The translations under genes and the position numbers were made by a program. A model generated the notes under the pieces. The model saw only the letters and a list, made by a program, of their open reading frames with translations, ran no database searches and was not told the origin of the DNA. From an uncultured Collinsella sp. (GTDB taxonomy: Bacteria > Actinomycetota > Coriobacteriia > Coriobacteriales > Coriobacteriaceae): a stretch of DNA of 64,000 nt. Position 1 is the first letter of the stretch; every line of letters starts with the position of its first letter. Of the stretch, positions 7,168-16,071 are shown one piece after another. The stretch covers positions 67,814 through 131,813 of the forward strand of contig CAUCKA010000005.1 of NCBI GenBank assembly GCA_958443265.1, written 5' to 3'.

Positions 7168-8550
7168 TTATACCCCGAAGACCTCCGCTTGCCACGCTCG
7201 ATTTCCCAATGATTTTTCTGAGCGATGATTAAGTGGCTTGTTGCGCCTAAGGTGGACGACGGTCTCGCAGTGGAAGGTTTGCGGGAACAGGTCAACTGGC
7301 GTGATCTTTACGGGGGAGAAGGTGCCTTCTTCGACAAAGCGTTTGAGATCGCGTGCCAGGGTGGCCGGGTCGCAGCTCACGTAGGCGACATCGCGAGCAC
7401 TCGTGCTGGCGATAAGATCGATCGCTTCGGGGGCGAGGCCTGCGCGCGGCGGGTCGACCACCAGGACATCGGCGTCCTGGTCGGGGAACTCGCGCACCGC
7501 GTCTCCGCCAATGACGTCGACGTTGTCAAGCTTGTTGATCTCTACGTTACGGCGTAGATCGCGCACAGCGGGGCCGTAGGCCTCGACGGCGGCGACAAAG
7601 TCGCAGCGGCGGGCGAGCGGCAGGGTAAAGGTGCCGGCACCGCAGTACAGGTCCACGGCAAGCTCGTCTTCCTGCGGGTCGAGCGCTTCCATGACAAGCT
7701 CGATCAAAATCTCGGCACCCTTGGTGTTGACCTGGAAAAACGACGGGGCCGAAAGGCGCATCTGACCGTCGGCGATGTTCTCGGTCCAGGAGCCCTCGCC
7801 GGCGAGCATCTCAACCTTGGAGACGCGGCGGGCCTTCTTCTCACCCTTGCTCATAACGCGCACTATGCTCGTGGGGTGTGCGGCGTCTGCCAGCACGCGC
7901 GAGACTTGCGAGCGCGGAAACGACCCCGTGGGCGTCCAGAGCGCGACCTCGAGTGCTTTGGTGCGACGCGAGGCGCGAATGCCCACGCGCTCCAAGCCCA
8001 GGTCGTGGCTGCCGCTCAGATAGTTAAGCGCGCCGACGACCGATTTGAGCGCCTTGGGAAAACGCTTATCGAACAGCGGGCACGAATCGACGGTCACAAT
8101 CTTGCTGGGATCGACGCCGTGCATGCCAAGACGCACGCGGCCGTTTACAACGGTCGGTTCGAGCTCAATTTTATTGCGGTAGCCCCAATCGTCCTTGGTG
8201 TGGCGGATGGGCTGCACCAGCTCGTCGACTTGCTCAGGGGTGAACTTGCCGATGCGCTCGAGCGTGGAGCGCAGGTTTTGCTCCTTGGCGGCAAGCTGAG
8301 CGGTGCGTGAGAGGCTGCCCCACGAGCAGCCACCGCAGATGCCCACGAAGGGGCAGGGAGGCTGAATTCGATCGGGGCTCGGCTCCTGAATCTCGGTGGC
8401 GCGGGCGCGCATAAACGATTTGCCGTCCTGCACGATCTCGGCCTCGACGGTGTCGCCCGCCACGGCGCCCTGCACAAATACGGCTTTGCCGTTATCGGCA
8501 TGCGCCAGACCATCGGCGCCATACGTCATCGATTCTATGGTGAGCTTCAT
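7168..8550 (-). CDS. RlmD/RumA-type 23S rRNA (uracil-5-)-methyltransferase
   Basis: A SAM-dependent RNA m5U methyltransferase. The N-terminal TRAM domain (MTYGADGLAH ... GDTVEAEI) is followed by a 4Fe-4S ligand set (CPFVGICGGC plus a later CPLF), the SAM site DLYCGAGTFTL and the catalytic Cys in VSCDPATLARDL. The C-terminal HCETVVHL block is present, followed by about 27 extra residues. The ATG at 8550 follows AGGA and begins directly at the TRAM domain. It stands 37 bp upstream of the DJ-1 gene, so the three genes may be cotranscribed. The exact uridine (rRNA or tRNA) is not determined. Confidence 0.9.
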   Translation of the reverse strand: MKLTIESMTYGADGLAHADNGKAVFVQGAVAGDTVEAEIVQDGKSFMRARATEIQEPSPDRIQPPCPFVGICGGCSWGSLSRTAQLAAKEQNLRSTLERIGKFTPEQVDELVQPIRHTKDDWGYRNKIELEPTVVNGRVRLGMHGVDPSKIVTVDSCPLFDKRFPKALKSVVGALNYLSGSHDLGLERVGIRASRRTKALEVALWTPTGSFPRSQVSRVLADAAHPTSIVRVMSKGEKKARRVSKVEMLAGEGSWTENIADGQMRLSAPSFFQVNTKGAEILIELVMEALDPQEDELAVDLYCGAGTFTLPLARRCDFVAAVEAYGPAVRDLRRNVEINKLDNVDVIGGDAVREFPDQDADVLVVDPPRAGLAPEAIDLIASTSARDVAYVSCDPATLARDLKRFVEEGTFSPVKITPVDLFPQTFHCETVVHLRRNKPLNHRSEKSLGNRAWQAEVFGV

Positions 8551-8600
8551 ATTCCTGCCCGTCATTCGCGTTGTTGTCCGCAACCATGGTAGCAGGGAAA

Positions 8601-8639
8601 AGCGCCCGTACCTGAGGCATTCCTCAAATACGGGGCGCT
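8601..8639 (-). terminator. terminator of ppk1
   Basis: A long stem (AGCGCCC-GTA-CTGAGG paired with CCTCA-TACGGGGCGCT, one bulge and mismatches) has a short CATT loop. In the minus-strand transcript it is followed by TTTTCCC, just past the ppk1 stop. Confidence 0.75.
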
Positions 8640-8650
8640 TCTACAAACGT

Positions 8651-11098
8651 CTATTTCGTCTTGCCGGTAATGAGCGTCTTGAGTCCTAGGCCGATTAGGC
8701 CCAAGCCCATGCGCACGCGACCGGGGCGATGGAGCTCGATGGCTTTGGTCTTGCCGGCGGGTTTCTCGCGGCGGGCGCTTGCCTGGGGCGCGGGCTTGGC
8801 GGTCTGCGGCTGAGGCTGGGGTGCAGGCTCGGGCTCGGGCTCCAGGTCGGGTTCGATGACGGTCGCCTGGACCTTCTGTACCTTAGAGGCTGCCGGCTGT
8901 GGCTCGGGCTTGGGGCCCAAAACAGGTGCGGATTCCGGTTTTGCTTTGGCGACGGGCTCCGAAGCCACGGCTGCGGACTCGGCGTTGCGATAAGCGCGCT
9001 CCAACAGGAACTCCTGCGAGTTAAAGGGCTTCTCACCCTCTTTTCGCTCTACGGGAACCCAGGTGCCGTCGCTCGTCAGGCTACGTGCCTTCACGTTGTC
9101 GCGCAGCTGCACGCCCATGTACTCGTGCACCAGCGCGCGGCAGGTGGGGTCGAGCACGGGGAAGGCGATCTCTACGCGATGCTCGGTGTTGCGCGTCATC
9201 ATGTCGGCAGAACTCAGGTAGATCATGTCCGAGTCCACGCCGAAGGCATAGACGCGCGCGTGCTCCAAGAAACGTCCGACGATAGAACGTACGTGCACGT
9301 TTTCGGTCTTGCCCGCAATGTTGGGCTTCAGGCACGAGATACCGCGGATGATCATGTCCACGCGCACACCGGCACACGATGCCTCGGCGATCTTGTCGAT
9401 GACCTCGCGGTCGGTGAGCGAGTTGAGCTTAAAGAACACGCGGGCGGGCTCGCCGGCGAGAGCGCGTTGGATCTCGCGGTCCAGACCGCGCATGATGAGT
9501 GGCTTGAGGCCGACGGGCGCCACGCCCAAAAAACGGTAGTCGCCGCGCAGGTTGCCCAGCGACAGGTTGCGGAAGAACAGGTTGGCGTCTTCGCCGATGC
9601 CGGGATGGGCGGTCATGAGCATAAAGTCGCTGTAGAGCTTGGCCGTCTTCTCGTTAAAGTTACCGGTGCCCAAAAGCGTGAGTCGAGTGAGCGCCATGCC
9701 CTCGCGATAGGTGAGCTGGCAGATCTTTGAGTGGCATTTAAAGCCCTCGGAGCCATAGATGACGGTGCAGCCCGCTTCTTCCAGACGCTCTGCCCACTCG
9801 ATGTTGTTCTGCTCGTCAAAGCGCGCACGGAGCTCCATGAGCACCGTGACCTCTTTGCCGTTCTCGGCGGCGTCGATGAGCGACTCGCACAGGCGGCTCT
9901 GCTTGGCAACACGGTAGAGCGTGATGCGCAGCGAGATGCACTCGGGGTCGTATGCGGCCTCGTGCACCAGGTCCAGGAACGGATTCATGGCCTCGTAGGG
10001 GTAAAAGAGCAGCTTGTCGTGCTGCAACACCTGTTCGCGGATGGAGAGGGTCATGTCGATGTTGGGGTTGGACTGCGGCCTAAACGGCGTAAAGAGCAGC
10101 TCGTTGCGCAGGTGCTCGGGAATCTTGCCCTCGATGCCAAAGACGTAGCCCAGGTCGAGTGGGATATCGCAGGTAAAGACAGAGCGGCGCGAAAGCTCGA
10201 GCGCCTTGCGGATGGTCTTGAGCGTCGCCTTCTCGAGCGACCCGGAGACGGCAAGCACTACCGGTTGCAGACGCAGGCGCTTCTTAAGGATACGCTTCAT
10301 GTGCTGGCGGTAGTCCTCTTCCTCTTCGACGCCCTCGCCGTCCGGATCGATGTCGGCGTTGCGGGTGACTCGGATGAGCGCGCGGTCGAGTGGCTTGTAG
10401 GAGCCAAAGCAACTGTCCAGGCAGGCGAGGATGACGTCCTCGAGCAAGATGTAGGAGTAGGTGCCGGTGGGCGAGGGGATCTCGACCACGCGGTTCATCG
10501 AGGCGGGAATCTCGATAAGGCCCAGCAAGCTCTCCTCGTCGGTGGCGCCGTCCAGACCACAGGCCAGATAGAGCGCGCCATTGCGCAGGTTGGGGAAGGG
10601 GTGGCGAGGATCGATGACCAGCGGCGAGATAACCGGCGACACGTAGGCCTGGAAGTAGCGGGTTACAAAGGTGCGCTCCTCGGGCGTAAGCGAGTCGATG
10701 CGAGCGCGGTGAACGCCCAGGGCGTCGAGCTTGCCCTCGATGCTCTTGAAGATGGTCTCCCAGCGGGTAAGGAGCCCGGGCATCTCGGCCATGACGGCAT
10801 CGACCTGTTCGGAGGCGGTCATATTGCTCTTGTTATCGACAGGCTGTTTTTTGAGCTCTGCCAGGTCGGACAGGCCGCCCACGCGCACCATGAGAAACTC
10901 GTCGAGGTTAGACTCGAAAATCGACACGAACTTTAGACGCTCGAACAGCGGAACGGTCTCATCGAAGGCTTCGTCAAGCACGCGGTTGTCAAAGCGCAGC
11001 CAGCTAAGCTCTCGGTTTTGCGTGTACGAGAAGTCGCGCGGCGGCTTGCGCAGCTTTGCGGCGGCTTGCTTCTTTTCGATTTTGCTCGGCATATGCAT
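8651..11098 (-). CDS. ppk1: polyphosphate kinase 1 with extended C-terminal tail
   Basis: Ppk1 reversibly polymerises the gamma-phosphate of ATP into polyphosphate. The conserved N-terminal block YTQNRELSWLRFD (25-37) and the autophosphorylated His in KCHSKICQL (H456) are present, as are the phospholipase-D-like halves. The family is usually about 690-720 residues; this protein has 815. The extra ~110 residues start after the ERAYRNAE segment. They are a low-complexity Pro/Glu/Gln/Ala region followed by a basic, glycine- and leucine-rich end (RMGLGLIGLGLKTLITGKTK) that could be a membrane-associating helix. ATGs at 11098 and 11092 are both possible starts. Confidence 0.95.
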   Translation of the reverse strand: MHMPSKIEKKQAAAKLRKPPRDFSYTQNRELSWLRFDNRVLDEAFDETVPLFERLKFVSIFESNLDEFLMVRVGGLSDLAELKKQPVDNKSNMTASEQVDAVMAEMPGLLTRWETIFKSIEGKLDALGVHRARIDSLTPEERTFVTRYFQAYVSPVISPLVIDPRHPFPNLRNGALYLACGLDGATDEESLLGLIEIPASMNRVVEIPSPTGTYSYILLEDVILACLDSCFGSYKPLDRALIRVTRNADIDPDGEGVEEEEDYRQHMKRILKKRLRLQPVVLAVSGSLEKATLKTIRKALELSRRSVFTCDIPLDLGYVFGIEGKIPEHLRNELLFTPFRPQSNPNIDMTLSIREQVLQHDKLLFYPYEAMNPFLDLVHEAAYDPECISLRITLYRVAKQSRLCESLIDAAENGKEVTVLMELRARFDEQNNIEWAERLEEAGCTVIYGSEGFKCHSKICQLTYREGMALTRLTLLGTGNFNEKTAKLYSDFMLMTAHPGIGEDANLFFRNLSLGNLRGDYRFLGVAPVGLKPLIMRGLDREIQRALAGEPARVFFKLNSLTDREVIDKIAEASCAGVRVDMIIRGISCLKPNIAGKTENVHVRSIVGRFLEHARVYAFGVDSDMIYLSSADMMTRNTEHRVEIAFPVLDPTCRALVHEYMGVQLRDNVKARSLTSDGTWVPVERKEGEKPFNSQEFLLERAYRNAESAAVASEPVAKAKPESAPVLGPKPEPQPAASKVQKVQATVIEPDLEPEPEPAPQPQPQTAKPAPQASARREKPAGKTKAIELHRPGRVRMGLGLIGLGLKTLITGKTK

Positions 11099-11648
11099 CT
11101 GTCCGTTCAGTCCCCGCAGGGGACGATAGCCTAACTCTATATTCTATTGTCTCAATTTAGTTGACCGCTGGCACGGACGTATTGCGTGAACGGTATCTTT
11201 ACCTATTTCTAACGATGCCCGGCCATAGAACTAACGCTCGCGACGCTATTACTAGCGTTCAATATTCTCACTCAACTGATAGGGATGCGTGAATAAGAAT
11301 GATGGTGAGCTGAATATCATCGAATTCGGTCCAAAACGTGAGCTAGCTTCATTTATATACATAAAACCGTTTTACCTATGCAAATCTGAATCATGGATTT
11401 ATAGATGCGATGGGGGATAATTTATAGGAAAAAGAGCGTTTACCTTTGAAAAGGTACTTTAGAGCGCCGAAGTGCATCATGGGGTAATCACATGCGATAT
11501 ACCGTTCATCGCACTTTGTTGACCGTTCGGGGGCGAGGTGGAATTGCGGGTGGAATTTGGATATAACTAGAGCTGTCAGCAAGCAGCGCCCGTTACGGAA
11601 GGGCGCTGATAGATTCGGCCGAAAGGCCCGAAAGAAAGGTAGGAGGCC
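11099..11648 (+). promoter_or_regulatory. AT-rich regulatory region upstream of the first arcA
   Basis: A 550-bp gene-free, AT-rich stretch. It holds TGAACGG in GTGAACGGTATC (11186-11197), a CGTTTACCTTT motif inside an imperfect hairpin TACCTT-AAGGTA (11437-11456), CCGTTCA at 11502-11508 and a block shared with the second arcA promoter (11523-11543) that begins CCGTTCGGGGGCGAGG. TATAAC at 11562-11567 is the likely -10; no TTGACA is found 17 bases upstream, so activation is likely. The leader has a GCGCCC/GGGCGC hairpin (11583-11607) and a GGAGG ribosome site. The boxes resemble those of 14577-14618. Confidence 0.65.
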
Positions 11649-12890
11649 ATGACGAAAGGTCTGCACGTGCCTTCCGAGATCGGCAAGCTCAGGAAGGTCT
11701 GCCTGCACCGTCCCGGCGACGAGCTCCTCAACCTGCCGCCCGACGAGCTCGAGCGACTCCTGTTCGACGACGTCCCGTTCCTTGAGGTCGCGCAGCAGGA
11801 GCACGACACCTTCGCCCAGATCCTGAGGGACCAGGGCGTCGAGGTGCTCTACCTCGAGAACCTCGTCGCGGAGGTGTTCGACCAGGTCCCCGGCGCCCGC
11901 GCCGAGTTCACCGACCAGTACATCGCCGAGGCGGGCATCCGCGGCCAGCACATGCCGCAGATCGTCCGCGAGAAGCTGGACTCCATCGAGGACAACCTCG
12001 AGTTCGTCAAGAAGACCATGGCCGGCATGACCAAGGCCGAGATCGACATGCCCCTCACGGCGTCCACGACCCTCGACTCCCTGGTCAACTCCGAGTCCGA
12101 GTCCGACCTGATCATCGACCCGATGCCCAACCTCTACTTCACCCGCGACCCGTTCGCGGTCGTCGGCGAGGGCGTCAACCTCAACCGCATGTACTCGGTC
12201 ACCCGCAACCGCGAGACCCTGTACGGCAAGTACGTCTTCAAGTACCACCCCGACTACAAGGACGTCTCGCTGTACTTCCGCCGCGACTGCCAGTTCCACA
12301 CCGAGGGCGGCGACGTGCTGAACATCAACGAGAAGACCCTCGCCGTCGGCATCTCCCAGCGCACCCAGGCGGCCGCCATCGACGTCATGGCCCAGAACAT
12401 CTTCTGGAACTCCGACTCCAAGGTCGAGCGCATCCTGGCCTTCGACATCCCCGTCTCGCGCGCCTTCATGCACCTCGACACGGTCTTCACCCAGATCGAC
12501 GTCGATAAGTTCACGATCCACCCCGCCATCATGGGCACCCTGCGCGTCTACGAGCTGACCGCCGGCAAGAACCCGGGCGACGTGAACATCCGCCTGATCG
12601 AGGACACCCTCGAGCACGTCCTGGAGGACGCCACCGGCGTCGACCAGGTCAAGCTGATCCCCTGCGGCGGCGGCGACCCGATCGCGGCCTCCCGCGAGCA
12701 GTGGAACGACGGCTCCAACACCCTGTGCGTCGAGCCCGGCAAGATCTGCGTCTACGCCCGCAACACCGTCACCAACGACGTGCTGTACAAGGAGGGCCTG
12801 GACCTTCTCGTCGTGCCCTCCGCCGAGCTCTCCCGCGGCCGCGGCGGCCCGCGCTGCATGAGCATGCCCTTCTGGCGCGAGGACCTCTAA
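11649..12890 (+). CDS. arcA: arginine deiminase, copy 1
   Basis: Hydrolyses arginine to citrulline and ammonia, the first step of the arginine deiminase pathway. The 413-residue protein shows NLYFTRDPF near 162, the FHTEGGDVLNI active-site segment near 217 and the catalytic Cys at about 403 in GPRCMSMPFWREDL. The start follows GTAGGAGGCC. The coding sequence and 23 bases of leader are identical to the second arcA at 14725, while both flanks differ completely. Codon third positions are overwhelmingly C/G, more extreme than in neighbouring genes, as expected for a highly expressed gene. Confidence 0.97.
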   Translation: MTKGLHVPSEIGKLRKVCLHRPGDELLNLPPDELERLLFDDVPFLEVAQQEHDTFAQILRDQGVEVLYLENLVAEVFDQVPGARAEFTDQYIAEAGIRGQHMPQIVREKLDSIEDNLEFVKKTMAGMTKAEIDMPLTASTTLDSLVNSESESDLIIDPMPNLYFTRDPFAVVGEGVNLNRMYSVTRNRETLYGKYVFKYHPDYKDVSLYFRRDCQFHTEGGDVLNINEKTLAVGISQRTQAAAIDVMAQNIFWNSDSKVERILAFDIPVSRAFMHLDTVFTQIDVDKFTIHPAIMGTLRVYELTAGKNPGDVNIRLIEDTLEHVLEDATGVDQVKLIPCGGGDPIAASREQWNDGSNTLCVEPGKICVYARNTVTNDVLYKEGLDLLVVPSAELSRGRGGPRCMSMPFWREDL

Positions 12891-12950
12891 GGTTTTCAAA
12901 GACCCGTACAGGTCTTAATACAAACATCTAGCTGCCATTAGATGTCTCCC

Positions 12951-12985
12951 AATGGGACGGTGCGGTTCTTTCGCACCGTCCCATT
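12951..12985 (+). terminator. hairpin terminator after arcA copy 1
   Basis: A 14-bp perfect stem AATGGGACGGTGCG / CGCACCGTCCCATT has a seven-base loop; only a weak T-rich tail (TCATGTTTATT) follows. It lies between arcA and the aminotransferase gene, leaving room for both termination and read-through. Confidence 0.75.
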
Positions 12986-13025
12986 CATGTTTATTGACGC
13001 TAAATTAAGATCAGATAAGGTGGCC

Positions 13026-14150
13026 ATGGATATCAAGACAATTGGCGTTGAGGAATGGCTCAACGTTTGGGAGAAGAGTGCTACCTGGGATATCGCTCAG
13101 TCGACGATCTCGTCGCTGACCATGGGTGAGCTTCGCGCACTTGACGAGCAGGACGGTGCTACGTTCTACGAGCGCCTGGATCGCGAGAAGATGAATTACG
13201 GCTGGATCGAGGGTTCGCCGGAGTTTAAGGCCGAAGTCGCCAAGCTGTATCGTCGCGAGGTCAATCCCGATCACATTTTGCAGACCAATGGCTGTACGGG
13301 TGCTAACCTCAATGCCATCATGGCTGTTGTCGAGCCCGGCGATCACGTGATTGCCGAGTGGCCTACCTATGCGCCGCTCTATGAGATTCCGCGTACGCTC
13401 GGTGCCGAGGTCGAGTATTGGGAGCTTCGCGAGGAACTCGGCTGGAAGCCCGATATCGAGGAACTCAAGCGCTTGGTGCGTCCCAATACCAAGCTCATCT
13501 GCATCAACAACGCATCGAACCCCATCGGTACGGTGCTCGATGCCGATATGCTCGGCCAGATTGCCGAGATTGCCCGTTCGGTGGGCGCCTACGTGCTGTG
13601 CGACGAGGTGTATCTGCCGCTCGAAAACACTGAGTCCTTTATGTCGATGGTCGACGTGTACGAGAGGGCCATTGTCACCAACTCGTTGTCGAAGACCTAT
13701 TCGACGCCTGCGGCCCGCGTGGGCTGGGTCGTGGCCGACGAAGAGGTGTCCAACCGCATCCGCACCTACCGCGATTACACCATGATCTGCGGCGGCGTGT
13801 TCAACGATGCCCTGGCGACCTATGTGCTTGAGCACAGGGACAAGATTCTCGAGCGTAACCGCAAGATCGTGCTTGGTAACCGCGATATCGCGCAGGCTTG
13901 GATCGATACGCAGCATCGTGTTTCCTGGACGGCCCCGCAGGGCGTGTCCAGCTCGTTTATCCAGCTGGATATTCCCGAGGATGACGAGGAGTTCTGCAAG
14001 CGCCTGTTGGCCGAGAGGGGGGTGCTGCTGGTTCCCGGCAGCCGCTTTGAGCTTCCCTGCGGCGCGCGTCTGGGCTACTGCGCGAGCGAGGACATTCTCC
14101 GCGAGGGCCTGAGGCTTCTGGGCGAGGCGCTGGCGGAGTTTGATCGCTAG
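13026..14150 (+). CDS. PLP-dependent class I/II aminotransferase
   Basis: A 374-residue fold-type I PLP enzyme. The Schiff-base Lys lies in TNSLSKTYSTPAARVGW. NNASNPIGTVL and LCDEVYLPLE supply the cofactor Asn and Asp, and LPCGARLGYC near the C-terminus carries the substrate-carboxylate Arg. The ATG at 13026 follows AAGGTGG; an upstream in-frame ATG at 12942 would run through the arcA terminator and is unlikely. It sits between the two arcA genes, suggesting a role in arginine, citrulline or ornithine metabolism, but the substrate is not evident. Some members of this group act as beta-replacing or cyclising enzymes. Confidence 0.85.
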   Translation: MDIKTIGVEEWLNVWEKSATWDIAQSTISSLTMGELRALDEQDGATFYERLDREKMNYGWIEGSPEFKAEVAKLYRREVNPDHILQTNGCTGANLNAIMAVVEPGDHVIAEWPTYAPLYEIPRTLGAEVEYWELREELGWKPDIEELKRLVRPNTKLICINNASNPIGTVLDADMLGQIAEIARSVGAYVLCDEVYLPLENTESFMSMVDVYERAIVTNSLSKTYSTPAARVGWVVADEEVSNRIRTYRDYTMICGGVFNDALATYVLEHRDKILERNRKIVLGNRDIAQAWIDTQHRVSWTAPQGVSSSFIQLDIPEDDEEFCKRLLAERGVLLVPGSRFELPCGARLGYCASEDILREGLRLLGEALAEFDR

Positions 14151-14200
14151 GATTCCGATGATCTTCGAGGGCCTTATCTAAATTGGCCGAAGATAATCGA

Positions 14201-14239
14201 AAACGGACCCGTTTCCCTAGGGGAGGCGGGTCCGTTTTT
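14201..14239 (+). terminator. intrinsic terminator after aminotransferase
   Basis: The stem AAACGGACCCG(TTTCCC) pairs with (GGGAGG)CGGGTCCGTTT and is followed by TTC; the arms are nearly perfect and end in a T-run. Confidence 0.85.
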
Positions 14240-14724
14240 CCATACCGAGAAGTCAAGTTGTTACAAATGGGGCCGTAAAGCGAGTCGGTATCCGCTGGGC
14301 CTTATACTGAGCTTCCGGTGAACGGTATCAAGCGTCTGGTAAACGGTAATTTGTTTACCAGAAATGAATAGGACAAACTTTTTTCTGAATAAAAATGAAA
14401 ATGGTTGAGAGGTGGTACGAATCGCTAATTCTATTCATAGCTTTATTGGAAATATACAATTTGAGAGTGGTTTAACAAAGTTTAGTTCCATTTGATTTCT
14501 GGATTGAAAACGCGTTTAAGCACGTAAATACACTTTATTAAATCAAAGTGTGCCATGCGTGAAGTATATGTGTATGCCGTTCACCCCTCATATAAAACCG
14601 TTCGGGGGCGAGGTGGAAGTATGGACTGATTTTGGATATAAATATGTCGTCAGCAATAACGCCTCACACGGAGGGGCGCTAACGAATCGGCCCTGACAAG
14701 GGCCCGAAAGAAAGGTAGGAGGCA
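14240..14724 (+). promoter_or_regulatory. AT-rich regulatory region upstream of the second arcA
   Basis: Gene-free. It contains GTGAACGGTATC (14318-14329), shared with the first arcA region, and a perfect 10-bp inverted repeat TCTGGTAAAC-N8-GTTTACCAGA (14335-14362). CCGTTCA lies at 14577-14583 and CCGTTCGGGGGCGAGGTGGA begins at 14598, exactly 21 bp downstream. TATAAA at 14637-14642 is the likely -10. The leader hairpin near 14661-14682 resembles in position that of copy 1, although the sequence has diverged. Confidence 0.65.
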
Positions 14725-15966
14725 ATGACGAAAGGTCTGCACGTGCCTTCCGAGATCGGCAAGCTCAGGAAGGTCTGCCTGCACCGTCCCGGCGACGAGC
14801 TCCTCAACCTGCCGCCCGACGAGCTCGAGCGACTCCTGTTCGACGACGTCCCGTTCCTTGAGGTCGCGCAGCAGGAGCACGACACCTTCGCCCAGATCCT
14901 GAGGGACCAGGGCGTCGAGGTGCTCTACCTCGAGAACCTCGTCGCGGAGGTGTTCGACCAGGTCCCCGGCGCCCGCGCCGAGTTCACCGACCAGTACATC
15001 GCCGAGGCGGGCATCCGCGGCCAGCACATGCCGCAGATCGTCCGCGAGAAGCTGGACTCCATCGAGGACAACCTCGAGTTCGTCAAGAAGACCATGGCCG
15101 GCATGACCAAGGCCGAGATCGACATGCCCCTCACGGCGTCCACGACCCTCGACTCCCTGGTCAACTCCGAGTCCGAGTCCGACCTGATCATCGACCCGAT
15201 GCCCAACCTCTACTTCACCCGCGACCCGTTCGCGGTCGTCGGCGAGGGCGTCAACCTCAACCGCATGTACTCGGTCACCCGCAACCGCGAGACCCTGTAC
15301 GGCAAGTACGTCTTCAAGTACCACCCCGACTACAAGGACGTCTCGCTGTACTTCCGCCGCGACTGCCAGTTCCACACCGAGGGCGGCGACGTGCTGAACA
15401 TCAACGAGAAGACCCTCGCCGTCGGCATCTCCCAGCGCACCCAGGCGGCCGCCATCGACGTCATGGCCCAGAACATCTTCTGGAACTCCGACTCCAAGGT
15501 CGAGCGCATCCTGGCCTTCGACATCCCCGTCTCGCGCGCCTTCATGCACCTCGACACGGTCTTCACCCAGATCGACGTCGATAAGTTCACGATCCACCCC
15601 GCCATCATGGGCACCCTGCGCGTCTACGAGCTGACCGCCGGCAAGAACCCGGGCGACGTGAACATCCGCCTGATCGAGGACACCCTCGAGCACGTCCTGG
15701 AGGACGCCACCGGCGTCGACCAGGTCAAGCTGATCCCCTGCGGCGGCGGCGACCCGATCGCGGCCTCCCGCGAGCAGTGGAACGACGGCTCCAACACCCT
15801 GTGCGTCGAGCCCGGCAAGATCTGCGTCTACGCCCGCAACACCGTCACCAACGACGTGCTGTACAAGGAGGGCCTGGACCTTCTCGTCGTGCCCTCCGCC
15901 GAGCTCTCCCGCGGCCGCGGCGGCCCGCGCTGCATGAGCATGCCCTTCTGGCGCGAGGACCTCTAA
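14725..15966 (+). CDS. arcA: arginine deiminase, copy 2
   Basis: Same protein as the copy at 11649: 413 residues, same catalytic Cys segment at the C-terminus, and no nucleotide difference that I can find in the reading frame. Identity begins 23 bases before the ATG in GGCCCGAAAGAAAGGTAGGA and ends at the stop codon. This copy directly precedes arcB and the carrier gene, so it is the copy most likely transcribed with the rest of the pathway. Exact identity with diverged flanks suggests recent copying or continuing gene conversion. Confidence 0.97.
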   Translation: MTKGLHVPSEIGKLRKVCLHRPGDELLNLPPDELERLLFDDVPFLEVAQQEHDTFAQILRDQGVEVLYLENLVAEVFDQVPGARAEFTDQYIAEAGIRGQHMPQIVREKLDSIEDNLEFVKKTMAGMTKAEIDMPLTASTTLDSLVNSESESDLIIDPMPNLYFTRDPFAVVGEGVNLNRMYSVTRNRETLYGKYVFKYHPDYKDVSLYFRRDCQFHTEGGDVLNINEKTLAVGISQRTQAAAIDVMAQNIFWNSDSKVERILAFDIPVSRAFMHLDTVFTQIDVDKFTIHPAIMGTLRVYELTAGKNPGDVNIRLIEDTLEHVLEDATGVDQVKLIPCGGGDPIAASREQWNDGSNTLCVEPGKICVYARNTVTNDVLYKEGLDLLVVPSAELSRGRGGPRCMSMPFWREDL

Positions 15967-15978
15967 GTCTTTCCGTTT

Positions 15979-16026
15979 CCGGTGCGGTCCCCCTACAACC
16001 GCACCGGCTTCGCCCGTTAAACGGGC
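15979..16026 (+). terminator. tandem hairpins between arcA copy 2 and arcB
   Basis: CCGGTGCGG/CCGCACCGG (15979-16007) is followed by GCCCGT-TAA-ACGGGC (16012-16026). No T-run follows, so this may be an mRNA processing or attenuation site rather than a full terminator. Confidence 0.5.
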
Positions 16027-16071
16027 AACACTAATACTTACGTAATTCATTTCTTCGAAAGGAATCGAACC

